DNA of 20,134 bases. Origin: Anaerolineaceae bacterium. Its GTDB lineage: Bacteria; Chloroflexota; Anaerolineae; Anaerolineales; Anaerolineaceae. Positions 13,366 through 20,134 of the stretch are shown piece after piece (the first letter of the stretch is position 1; each line of letters begins with the position of its first letter). The notes beneath the pieces are model-generated. The model was not told where the DNA came from. It saw only the letters and a list, made by a program, of their open reading frames with translations, and did not search any database. The stretch is taken from the NCBI GenBank assembly GCA_011620465.1, contig WOZC01000107.1:1-20134 (forward strand), written 5' to 3'. Both the position numbers and the translations under genes were made by a program.

Positions 13366-14793
13366 TCATCTCATGATGACCATTGGAATAAACTGCTGGT
13401 AAGGTATAAGAACATCGACTGCGCTCACCAAACCCGGATTGCTTGGATTCCCGTTCGCTTCAGTATCCCATGCCTGGAAAAAGATGCGATGATTTCCGCG
13501 AGAAATCGATGAATAATCGATTTCAAGCCTAAATTGAGAAATATAGTCAGGCTCTGTATTTTGCGTTAAGTTTGGGACCGGATTAAGAGTTGCCTGAGGA
13601 TGCCAGGGCGGCAGGTCAATTGAAAACTGGACGCTTTTCACCTGGCTGTACACATCCGCACCATCAAACCAGGTTGAATAGTCGTTTGCGCTGCCCTCTA
13701 TTGTTACACTATTGAGTTCCTGACTAACGAGCTCGATCTCAACATCCGGTCCGTAGGACTGATGGTAAGGGTTGGCGCTGACATTTAGGGCGCGATACAG
13801 GGCGGCAATATTCTTTTTAACCAGGATTTCTTTAAAATACCAGCAATAGCTTGTATAGCCACCTTCCCGGGGATCTCCCATGTTGAAAACCAAGGAAGGA
13901 ATTTCAAGAGTGCCATAGGCATAATCGATCAGAGTGCCGTAAGAAGGCTGGTGACTAGTTTCACCCTGGGGAACTGGAGCGGAAAGGGTGTTGTAGGCGA
14001 TTTTTTTAGCTAAGGTGTATAGATCATTCAAATGAGGGTTATCAGCGGTTGGATTAGACAAAAATGGGCTGAGAATTTCATTCTCGTAGCTGTCCAGGTG
14101 AAGCAGCAGGATTGGCTCGGGCTGATTGGCAAGGTCTTGCAGATAAGCCATGACGGCTTGAGTTTCAGGCTCACTTGCGGCGGTTTCACCACTATAAGCA
14201 GGATCGCATGGTCCAACTTCTGAAGCGATCCAATCGTAAGGAAAGTTGTGGTTCAGCCGGACCCCGATTTCACGGGTGGAACATGTATCGTGGGTATTGT
14301 TCTGCCAGGTGATGTATTCAGGTCCAGCCTGAGCTTGAGTTTCCGCTTTTAGACGCCCATCTGGATTTGCCAACAAGATCATGTGCAATTCGAGGTGATC
14401 GAGCATCCAGGTGCTGTCTGTGTTTTCTCCATAACCCGCAAGCAGCTCTTCTGCGAAATGCAGGCTCAATTCCACCGGCGCAAAAGCATTTCCGCGCAGA
14501 CCACTCAGCAAAACCAGGCGGGGTTTATCCGTGCTAATTGAACGGTTGGTTATTTTGATAAGTTGAATTGGCTGATTTTCCCATGAATTGCCGATGGTAG
14601 AAACCTGAACCAATCCTGAATATTCGCTGCTGAGGTTTTGGATGCTTTGGAGTATCGAATCTAAATTGCGATAACAATTAAAGCCCGGAATGGTGCTTTG
14701 AAGAAGATAGCCTGCTTGGACAGTGGAAAAGGAAATGAGGATAATGATCCCCAAAGATAAGATCAGATGAAAGAAAGCCGATTTTCTGGGCAA
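13366..14793 (-). CDS. secreted M14-like protein, probably catalytically inactive
   Basis: This 475-residue exported protein has a signal peptide at residues 1-27 (ends VQA) and a zinc-carboxypeptidase (M14) fold recognisable by LLANPDG (140-146), GVRLNHNFPYDW (177-188), SEPET (208-212) and IPSLVFNMG (298-306). The catalytic positions are changed. The HxxE zinc motif reads RGNA (100-103), the third zinc His is D234 in HLDSY, the LNRNF Arg is H182, and the catalytic Glu of the 'FTIEL' strand is N304. It should therefore bind no catalytic zinc and may bind peptides or glycans instead. The C-terminal part (about 350-460) looks like an Ig-type beta domain, and the chain ends YQQFIPMVIMR. The start is TTG 14793 with GAGAGGT upstream. 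Confidence 0.82.
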   Translation of the reverse strand: MPRKSAFFHLILSLGIIILISFSTVQAGYLLQSTIPGFNCYRNLDSILQSIQNLSSEYSGLVQVSTIGNSWENQPIQLIKITNRSISTDKPRLVLLSGLRGNAFAPVELSLHFAEELLAGYGENTDSTWMLDHLELHMILLANPDGRLKAETQAQAGPEYITWQNNTHDTCSTREIGVRLNHNFPYDWIASEVGPCDPAYSGETAASEPETQAVMAYLQDLANQPEPILLLHLDSYENEILSPFLSNPTADNPHLNDLYTLAKKIAYNTLSAPVPQGETSHQPSYGTLIDYAYGTLEIPSLVFNMGDPREGGYTSYCWYFKEILVKKNIAALYRALNVSANPYHQSYGPDVEIELVSQELNSVTIEGSANDYSTWFDGADVYSQVKSVQFSIDLPPWHPQATLNPVPNLTQNTEPDYISQFRLEIDYSSISRGNHRIFFQAWDTEANGNPSNPGLVSAVDVLIPYQQFIPMVIMR

Positions 14794-14870
14794 TAATACC
14801 TCTCTTTACCAGGACTCACCTGGCGCGATTTGAGTGGAAAAGAATTGGGCTGCGATTCAAATGTTCATTA

Positions 14871-14876
14871 ATTATA
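14871..14876 (-). promoter_or_regulatory. -10-like element for the M14-like gene
   Basis: The - strand reads TATAAT about 78 bases upstream of the TTG start, inside the 144-bp divergent gap. No good -35 is found, and the same place reads TATAGA on the + strand, toward nadE. Confidence 0.3.
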
Positions 14877-14937
14877 GAAATTTTACACGATTGCAAAAAG
14901 GTGGTTATGATTAAAAACAAAAAATGGAGAACGTGTA

Positions 14938-16770
14938 ATGAAAGGAATCGATTGGCTGCTTAACCTGTGCGTTCCAACCCTGCGCGTGGCTGATGTAAGT
15001 TTTAACACTACCCAAATTTTGCAGGTCCTTAAAGAAACGGGCGCAAGTTCCGAGCAGAAGCAGCTTTGCCTGTTTCCGCAGTTGGCTTTGAGCGGCAGTA
15101 CCTGTGGGGATCTCTTCTTTCAGCCGTTGCTGGCGCAGTCAAGCTTGCAAGCGCTTGAAAAAGTTGAAAAAGCGATTGCCAATACCCGCCTGAATGTAGT
15201 GATCGGGCTGCCGCTGTTGCTCGAAAACCAACTTTACGACGCGGCAGCGGTGATCGAGCCGCATGGTCTGCGTGGTTTTGTCTTGAATCAGGAGCCAGAC
15301 CCCCGCTATTTCCAAACTCCGCATGAGAATACTCCTTCAAGCTTGAGTTGGAAAGGGCGCCCCGTTGAAATTTTTATGCAAGGACTTTTGGATTTTTCTT
15401 CACTGGGAGTGGAACATGCGTGTATCCTGGTTGGAGGGCTTCCGGATATGCGCTTGTTTGCTGACGAAGTACTGGTTCTCAACCCAACCGCCCTGCCTGC
15501 ACTGGCAGACAACTTTTATGACGCCAAATTTCACCAGTTTTCGAGCCAGAACGCAGGGCTTATGGCTGTTTGCTCAGCTGGAGCAGCAGAATCCACGGGA
15601 GAGGAAATCTTTTCCGGACTCTGCCAGATTTGGCGGAATGGGAATTTGCTGGCAGAGGATAGCGAGCTCGGTTTCGAAAGCAAGGTTGCCCAAGTCAGCC
15701 CTCAACGATTACCACTTGAGGTTTTCAGGATAAAAGAGAATCAGCGCGACTTCAGGCTGCCATTCTTGCTGGTTGATGACCAGGAAAAGCAGATGGAGAC
15801 AGCATTTGAGATCCAGACAATTGGGCTAATGGGTCGCATGCGCCACACAAAATCTGAAAAATTGGTGCTGGGAATCAGCGGAGGTGCCGATTCGTCTATG
15901 GCGCTGCTGGTCTGCAGCCATGCGTTGGATCAATTGGGTCTGCCGCGGGAAAATTTGATTGCTGTTTCAATGCCTGGACCCGGAAGTTCTGATAACTCGA
16001 TCAATAAATCAGCTCAGTTAGCAAATCTGGCTGGGATTAAACCGCCTGTTATATCAATTACTGAAGCCTTACGCGAGCATCTTGCCAATATCGGTCATGA
16101 TGGGCACACCGCTGATATCACCTTTGAAAATGCTCAGGCACGCGAGCGCGCCCAAATTCTGATGGATTTATCCAATCTGCACGGCGGACTGGTAGTTGGA
16201 ACCGGCGATTTGTCCGAGATCGCGCTGGGTTGGTCTACTTACAATGGCGATCAAATGAGCATGTATGACGTCAATGCCGGCTTGCCCAAGACTGTCCTGC
16301 TGCGCCTGTTGGTTTGGGCGGCGGAAATGCTTTTTGGGGCGGAAGGTAGGCAGATTGGGCAGGAAATCGCCAACGCTCCGATAACTCCTGAATTGCAGCC
16401 CCTGGATCCGGACGGAAAAGTTAGCCAGGCAACGGAGAAGGTTTTAGGACCATTTTTGCTGCATGATTTTTTCCTCTGGCATGCCATCCAGGAACGCAAA
16501 ACGCCAGGCGTCGTTTTTGCTGAGGCAAACCAGGTATTTGCGGGCGAGTATGAACCAGGATTCATCCTGAAAACCCTACAAACCTTCTACCAACGTTTTT
16601 TCCAGCATCAATATAAGCGTACTGCCGCACCTGATGGTCCGCGCATCTTCAGTTTGAGTCTCTCAGCGCGTTCCGGCTGGCGTATGCCTGCTGATGCCAG
16701 CCCGGCATTGTGGCTGGAACAGCTTGCTCAAATAGAAAAAACTTTGCAGACAGGTGATGGCAGTCAATGA
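14938..16770 (+). CDS. nadE: NAD synthetase with degenerate glutaminase (nitrilase) domain
   Basis: NadE amidates nicotinate adenine dinucleotide to NAD with ATP. The 610-residue size and two-domain order match glutamine-dependent NadE: N-terminal nitrilase-type glutaminase (about 1-270), C-terminal synthetase (about 280-600). The synthetase looks intact: ATP P-loop SGGADS (314-319) and GTGDLSEIALGWSTYNGDQM. The glutaminase is not. The catalytic Glu of FPELALTGYTCGD is Q48 (FPQLALSGSTCGD), the catalytic Lys position (PK in relatives) reads L116-N117, and around the expected Cys the sequence is GVEHACILVGG instead of GVEICEDLW (C162 is displaced by one). I infer dependence on free ammonia. ATG 14938 has GGAGA seven bases upstream. 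The stop overlaps the next start (ATGA). Confidence 0.93.
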   Translation: MKGIDWLLNLCVPTLRVADVSFNTTQILQVLKETGASSEQKQLCLFPQLALSGSTCGDLFFQPLLAQSSLQALEKVEKAIANTRLNVVIGLPLLLENQLYDAAAVIEPHGLRGFVLNQEPDPRYFQTPHENTPSSLSWKGRPVEIFMQGLLDFSSLGVEHACILVGGLPDMRLFADEVLVLNPTALPALADNFYDAKFHQFSSQNAGLMAVCSAGAAESTGEEIFSGLCQIWRNGNLLAEDSELGFESKVAQVSPQRLPLEVFRIKENQRDFRLPFLLVDDQEKQMETAFEIQTIGLMGRMRHTKSEKLVLGISGGADSSMALLVCSHALDQLGLPRENLIAVSMPGPGSSDNSINKSAQLANLAGIKPPVISITEALREHLANIGHDGHTADITFENAQARERAQILMDLSNLHGGLVVGTGDLSEIALGWSTYNGDQMSMYDVNAGLPKTVLLRLLVWAAEMLFGAEGRQIGQEIANAPITPELQPLDPDGKVSQATEKVLGPFLLHDFFLWHAIQERKTPGVVFAEANQVFAGEYEPGFILKTLQTFYQRFFQHQYKRTAAPDGPRIFSLSLSARSGWRMPADASPALWLEQLAQIEKTLQTGDGSQ

Positions 16771-18017
16771 AAAAACAACTGATGCTGGTCTTTGGAACCT
16801 CAGCTGACCCGCTCCATGAGGGGCACGTGGAATTGATCGTTGACGCGGTCAATGCCCTGGCTGCGCGCGGTTGGGAAATTGCAGAGGTTGTGTTGATGCC
16901 GGTGTTCAGGCATCACAATATTCGCGAGGGCATAAAACGCTCGCTGACCCTTACCTATGACCACCGCTTTGCCATCTGCCAGTTGGCAGCCGATGAGATC
17001 GCACGGGTGCTTGATGGCACTGTTGGAAAGGTGAATGTGAGCGACCTGGAGCGTGAGCTGGTCTGGCAAAGCAACCGACCCAACTTCACGGCTGAGACGA
17101 TGGAAGCTCTACGAGCTCGGACTGATCCCGCCCTCGAGTTGGCATTTTTGATCGGAGCGGATAGTTTCTCAGGCGATGAACCAAATTTTTTGCAGTGGTA
17201 TCGCTGGGAAAAATTGATCAAAGACGCAATGTTGGTGATCAGTCCCCGAGAGGGTTTTTCTCCAAATCAAAATTTTATTAAAGAACTCACCAGTCAGGGT
17301 GGAAGGATCGTCTATCTTGAAGAAATCGTGGTTTCCGATATCTCTTCCAGTATGATCCGCGCCAGGCTTGAAGCGGGAAGCGACCCATCCGTTATGCTTG
17401 AAGAAGGTTTCCTGAGCCAGCAGATCGTAGATTACATCGCCCGGAATGATATTGTCAGTGTTTGGAAACAGATTGATACCAAAGAACCAGACCAGCTGGT
17501 CACGGAGAAAATTATGGAAACCGATAATCTTGAAACCCGCATTGGGAAACGTTTGTTCGAGCAAAAGCTGACACTTGGGCTGGGAGAAAGCTGCACCGGT
17601 GGGCTGATTGGTCATCGGCTCACCAACGTACCAGGCTCATCGGAATATTTTATGGGCAGCGTGGTTTCCTATGACTACCAGGCAAAGGTCAAGTTGTTGG
17701 GAGTCAGCTGGGAAACGTTGCAAACTTACGGTGCTGTCAGCAGTGAAACCGTCCTCGAAATGGCGCGAGGGGCGCGCCGGGCTTTCAAGAGCGATATCGG
17801 GCTTTCAGTTTCCTGCATTGCCGGACCAGGCGGGGCGACTACCAACAAGCCGGTTGGGACAAGTTGGTGCGGGCTTTCTACCCCGGAGGGCGATTGGTCT
17901 TTTCATTTCCAACTGGAAGGCGACCGCGAATCAGTCAAAGCCCAACTGGCACAACTGGCACTGGAAAAATTGGTGGAATACCTGGAAGAAAGACCTGACA
18001 GCCTGGAACCTCGCTAA
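16767..18017 (+). CDS. nadD: NadD-PncC fusion: nicotinate mononucleotide adenylyltransferase + NMN deamidase
   Basis: This 416-residue protein joins two NAD enzymes. Residues 1-220 are a nucleotidyltransferase of the NadD type: GTSADPLHEGH (10-20, the (T/H)xGH ATP motif) and ISSSMIR (192-198). NadD turns NaMN and ATP into NaAD. After a charged linker (about 222-255), residues 256-405 match the CinA C-terminal/PncC domain: GESCTGGLIGHRLTNVPG from 273, YGAVSSETVLEMARGARR, and SCIAGPGG (TGIAGPGG in most relatives, so Thr to Ser). PncC hydrolyses NMN to NaMN and ammonia, so its product is the substrate of the N-terminal half. The start overlaps the nadE stop by 4 bp (ATGA), and comEC starts 3 bases after the stop. 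Confidence 0.88.
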   Translation: MKKQLMLVFGTSADPLHEGHVELIVDAVNALAARGWEIAEVVLMPVFRHHNIREGIKRSLTLTYDHRFAICQLAADEIARVLDGTVGKVNVSDLERELVWQSNRPNFTAETMEALRARTDPALELAFLIGADSFSGDEPNFLQWYRWEKLIKDAMLVISPREGFSPNQNFIKELTSQGGRIVYLEEIVVSDISSSMIRARLEAGSDPSVMLEEGFLSQQIVDYIARNDIVSVWKQIDTKEPDQLVTEKIMETDNLETRIGKRLFEQKLTLGLGESCTGGLIGHRLTNVPGSSEYFMGSVVSYDYQAKVKLLGVSWETLQTYGAVSSETVLEMARGARRAFKSDIGLSVSCIAGPGGATTNKPVGTSWCGLSTPEGDWSFHFQLEGDRESVKAQLAQLALEKLVEYLEERPDSLEPR

Positions 18018-18020
18018 CCA

Positions 18021-20134
18021 ATGGTTGACCTTTCCGCGCAAGACGAAAACGATATCGAAGAAGAGAAACTCCGCGCACGCCAAATCCGTTGGCCAGCTTT
18101 TATGCCATTCTTCTGGCTGGGTCTGGCTGCTGTAGTTGGTCCGTTTGCATCTGAAGAATTGAGATTCCCCTGGTATTGGTGGATGGCGTTGGGTATCGGA
18201 GCTTCACTGATCTCCATACTCAAACGATCAAAGCCAACAAGCGTGAAGAGCGTCCGCCGTTTTCCAGCGGCGCTGGCATTGGCTGTTTTTGCTCTGACTG
18301 CCATGCTTTACCAGTTGAGCCTACCGCGGGCAGAACCGGACAACCTCCTCTATTATCACAATAAAGGCGATTTAACGATCACCGCACTGGTGGTTGCGCC
18401 GCCCGAAATGAAGGAAAACAGCCTGCAGGTACTGGTGGAATCGCGTTCTCTGCAGGCAGAAGAACTGGCAGTGCGCGAACCAGAAGTAGATGGGAAAATC
18501 ATTTTTTATCTTCCGTTGGGCAGCGAAGTACAGTATGGCGATGTGGTCGAAATCAAAGGCGAATTGCTTCCACCTGATGAAGGAATCGATTTTTCCTGGC
18601 GGGAATACCTGAATCATCAAGGCGTCTATTCGACCATGGAGTATCCCCGTTTTCGCCTGGTCGAATCGAACCGCGGTAATCCGTTGAGAGCGGTTCTCTA
18701 CCGCTTGCGGGAAAACGGAGGACAGGTGTTGAGTGCCATTTTCCCCAGCCCGGAAGATAGCTTGTTGAAAGGCATCCTTTTGGGCGATGACAGCAGCATC
18801 TCTCCCGCTTTATCCGATGCCTATCGCCTGACAGGCACCAGCCATATTATTGCCATATCCGGTTTTAACATGTCTGTTTTGGCAGGGTTGGTGAGCCTGT
18901 TTTTCACCCGTCAATTTGGGCGAAAGCGAGGCGCCCTGGTGACCATTATCCTTCTGGGGAGTTATAGCCTTTTAGTTGGGGCAAGCGCTTCGGTTGTTCG
19001 GGCTGCCTTTATGGGTTCTTATGCTGTCCTTGGCAATTCCATCTCCCGAAAAGGGAACACGCTGAATAACCTCGGTGTCAGCGCCTTGCTGATGGTGATA
19101 TTGAACCCGCACCTGCCATGGGATTTGGGCTTTCAGTTTTCGGTCATGGCGACCCTCGGCTTGTCCTTGTTTGCAGGACCACTGCGGGCGCGTTTGGAAG
19201 ATTGGCTGGGCAAGCGGCTAGAACAAAAAACAGCATTGGCTGTGAGCAGTTTGGTTTCAGAGACTTTCCTACTGACCATGATTGCTCAGGCTTTAGTTTT
19301 GCCCTTGAGCATCTGGCACTTCCGGGAGGTGTCCTGGCTTTTCTTGCTCGCCAACCCGCTGATTTTGCCGGTTCAGCCGGCTGTGATGATTTTGGGTTTG
19401 GCGGCGATGGGCGCGGGGTTACTTTGGCTGCCGCTTGGACAGGTTTTGGCTTGGGTAGCCTGGCCGTGGGTAGCATACAGCAACCGCATGGTCACCTGGC
19501 TGGCGGGCATGGCACCAGAGGGTTGGACTTTGCCACAAATCAACTTCTTCTGGGTTTTGGTGTACTACCTGGTTTTCTTCCTGGTTGTTTTTCATCCCAA
19601 ACCAGGCAAACTGGCTAAATCAATTTACCAACCCCAATACCTGTTACCAGCTCTGGCAGGGCTGACACTTGTGGTTTGGTTGGCAGTAAGTTCTGCTCCT
19701 GATGGCGAGCTGCATGTATACATCCCAAACAAGAGCGAGCAAAGCTTTGTTCTTATCCAGGCTGAGCATGGGCAGACCCTGCTTGTAGCGGGCAGCGCAG
19801 GGTCAGACAGCCTGATTGACCAGGTCTCACAACATCTTCCACTATTTTCCAACCAACTCGACAGCCTGGTCATTCCAAATTGCGGGCGGTCGACCCTATC
19901 CGGGTTGTTTGTATTGGCTGCTAAATTGGACATCAGGCAGGTGGTGTGGGGATGCGAGCCCGAGACAAATCAAACCAGCCGTAACCTGTTTGATCTGCTG
20001 GAACGCGAGGGGGCGAGTCAGACCACTTTGTCATCAGCGAGCGTTCTCAGCGATGGAACACTGAAACTCGATTTTCAGGCTGGAGAGGATGGTCTTTCAG
20101 GGCTGACTCTAAATTATGGAGATCTCACAGCTGG
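18021..20134 (+). CDS. comEC: ComEC/Rec2 DNA-uptake channel, 3' end outside window
   Basis: ComEC is the inner-membrane channel for single-stranded DNA in natural transformation. The frame is open for 704 codons to the window edge. Order: an acidic N-terminus; hydrophobic segments (about 28-105); an OB-fold-like region (about 115-215); the competence domain opening with GILLGDDSSI and GTSHIIAISGFNMSVLAG, followed by many membrane segments; and from about 563 a remnant of the metallo-beta-lactamase-like domain. That last domain is degenerate. The LDVGQGDS motif reads YIPNKSEQS, the LLIDGG motif reads LLVAGSAG, and the THxDxDH metal motif reads VIPNCGRSTLSGL. A nuclease role is therefore unlikely. 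ATG 18021 lies three bases after the previous stop. Confidence 0.92.
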   Translation, partial: MVDLSAQDENDIEEEKLRARQIRWPAFMPFFWLGLAAVVGPFASEELRFPWYWWMALGIGASLISILKRSKPTSVKSVRRFPAALALAVFALTAMLYQLSLPRAEPDNLLYYHNKGDLTITALVVAPPEMKENSLQVLVESRSLQAEELAVREPEVDGKIIFYLPLGSEVQYGDVVEIKGELLPPDEGIDFSWREYLNHQGVYSTMEYPRFRLVESNRGNPLRAVLYRLRENGGQVLSAIFPSPEDSLLKGILLGDDSSISPALSDAYRLTGTSHIIAISGFNMSVLAGLVSLFFTRQFGRKRGALVTIILLGSYSLLVGASASVVRAAFMGSYAVLGNSISRKGNTLNNLGVSALLMVILNPHLPWDLGFQFSVMATLGLSLFAGPLRARLEDWLGKRLEQKTALAVSSLVSETFLLTMIAQALVLPLSIWHFREVSWLFLLANPLILPVQPAVMILGLAAMGAGLLWLPLGQVLAWVAWPWVAYSNRMVTWLAGMAPEGWTLPQINFFWVLVYYLVFFLVVFHPKPGKLAKSIYQPQYLLPALAGLTLVVWLAVSSAPDGELHVYIPNKSEQSFVLIQAEHGQTLLVAGSAGSDSLIDQVSQHLPLFSNQLDSLVIPNCGRSTLSGLFVLAAKLDIRQVVWGCEPETNQTSRNLFDLLEREGASQTTLSSASVLSDGTLKLDFQAGEDGLSGLTLNYGDLTA

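Noticed and set aside
19118..19618. 166-codon open frame on the + strand
   Set aside because: It is an out-of-frame reading inside comEC, whose frame is open and matches the family.

Overview
The window looks like a piece of a bacterial chromosome of moderate GC, most likely from Chloroflexota (Anaerolineae-like). This is an inference. It rests on the mix of a Ycf48-like lipoprotein, a RibXY/ThiXYZ-type ABC transporter, and a secreted protein ending in a hydrophobic Pro-containing tail of the kind I recall in that phylum. No rRNA, CRISPR array, insertion sequence or phage gene is visible.

Layout. 1-52: 3' part of a tRNA with anticodon GCG (Arg). 53-769: a long non-coding stretch with a rho-independent terminator, a foldable RNA-like segment with two mutually exclusive pairings, and two near-consensus parS sites 45 bp apart. 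770-2784 (+): a seven-Asp-box lipoprotein and a secreted NodB-type polysaccharide deacetylase. 2785-3204: an intergenic region holding two copies of a 'promoter plus 16-bp hairpin' module. 3205-3861 (+): a zinc-ribbon SpoU RNA methyltransferase. 3966-8454 (-): glgC, recN, a zinc-ribbon membrane protein and nadK. 8746-11287 (+): an ABC importer (permease, lipoprotein, ATPase). 11371-13019 (+): a deoxynucleoside kinase and a nucleotidyltransferase. 13020-13365: a convergent gap dense in DnaA-box-like 9-mers, three of them spaced exactly 21 bp apart. 13366-14793 (-): an M14-like secreted protein whose active-site residues are all replaced. 14938-20134 (+): nadE, a nadD-pncC fusion and comEC (runs off the window).

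How the genes fit together. NAD metabolism is over-represented: NAD kinase on the left, and on the right NadE overlapping by 4 bp with a protein that joins nicotinate-mononucleotide adenylyltransferase (NadD) to a CinA/PncC-type NMN deamidase. Together the right-hand pair could run NMN to NaMN to NaAD to NAD. The N-terminal glutaminase domain of NadE has lost at least the catalytic Glu and Lys positions, so NadE may depend on free ammonia, which the neighbouring PncC reaction releases.

Two more proteins have degenerate enzyme domains: the M14-like protein and the C-terminal metallo-beta-lactamase domain of ComEC. The DnaA-box cluster and the parS pair, 12.5 kb apart, suggest the window may lie at or near the chromosomal origin, although dnaA, dnaN, gyrB and parAB are not in it.
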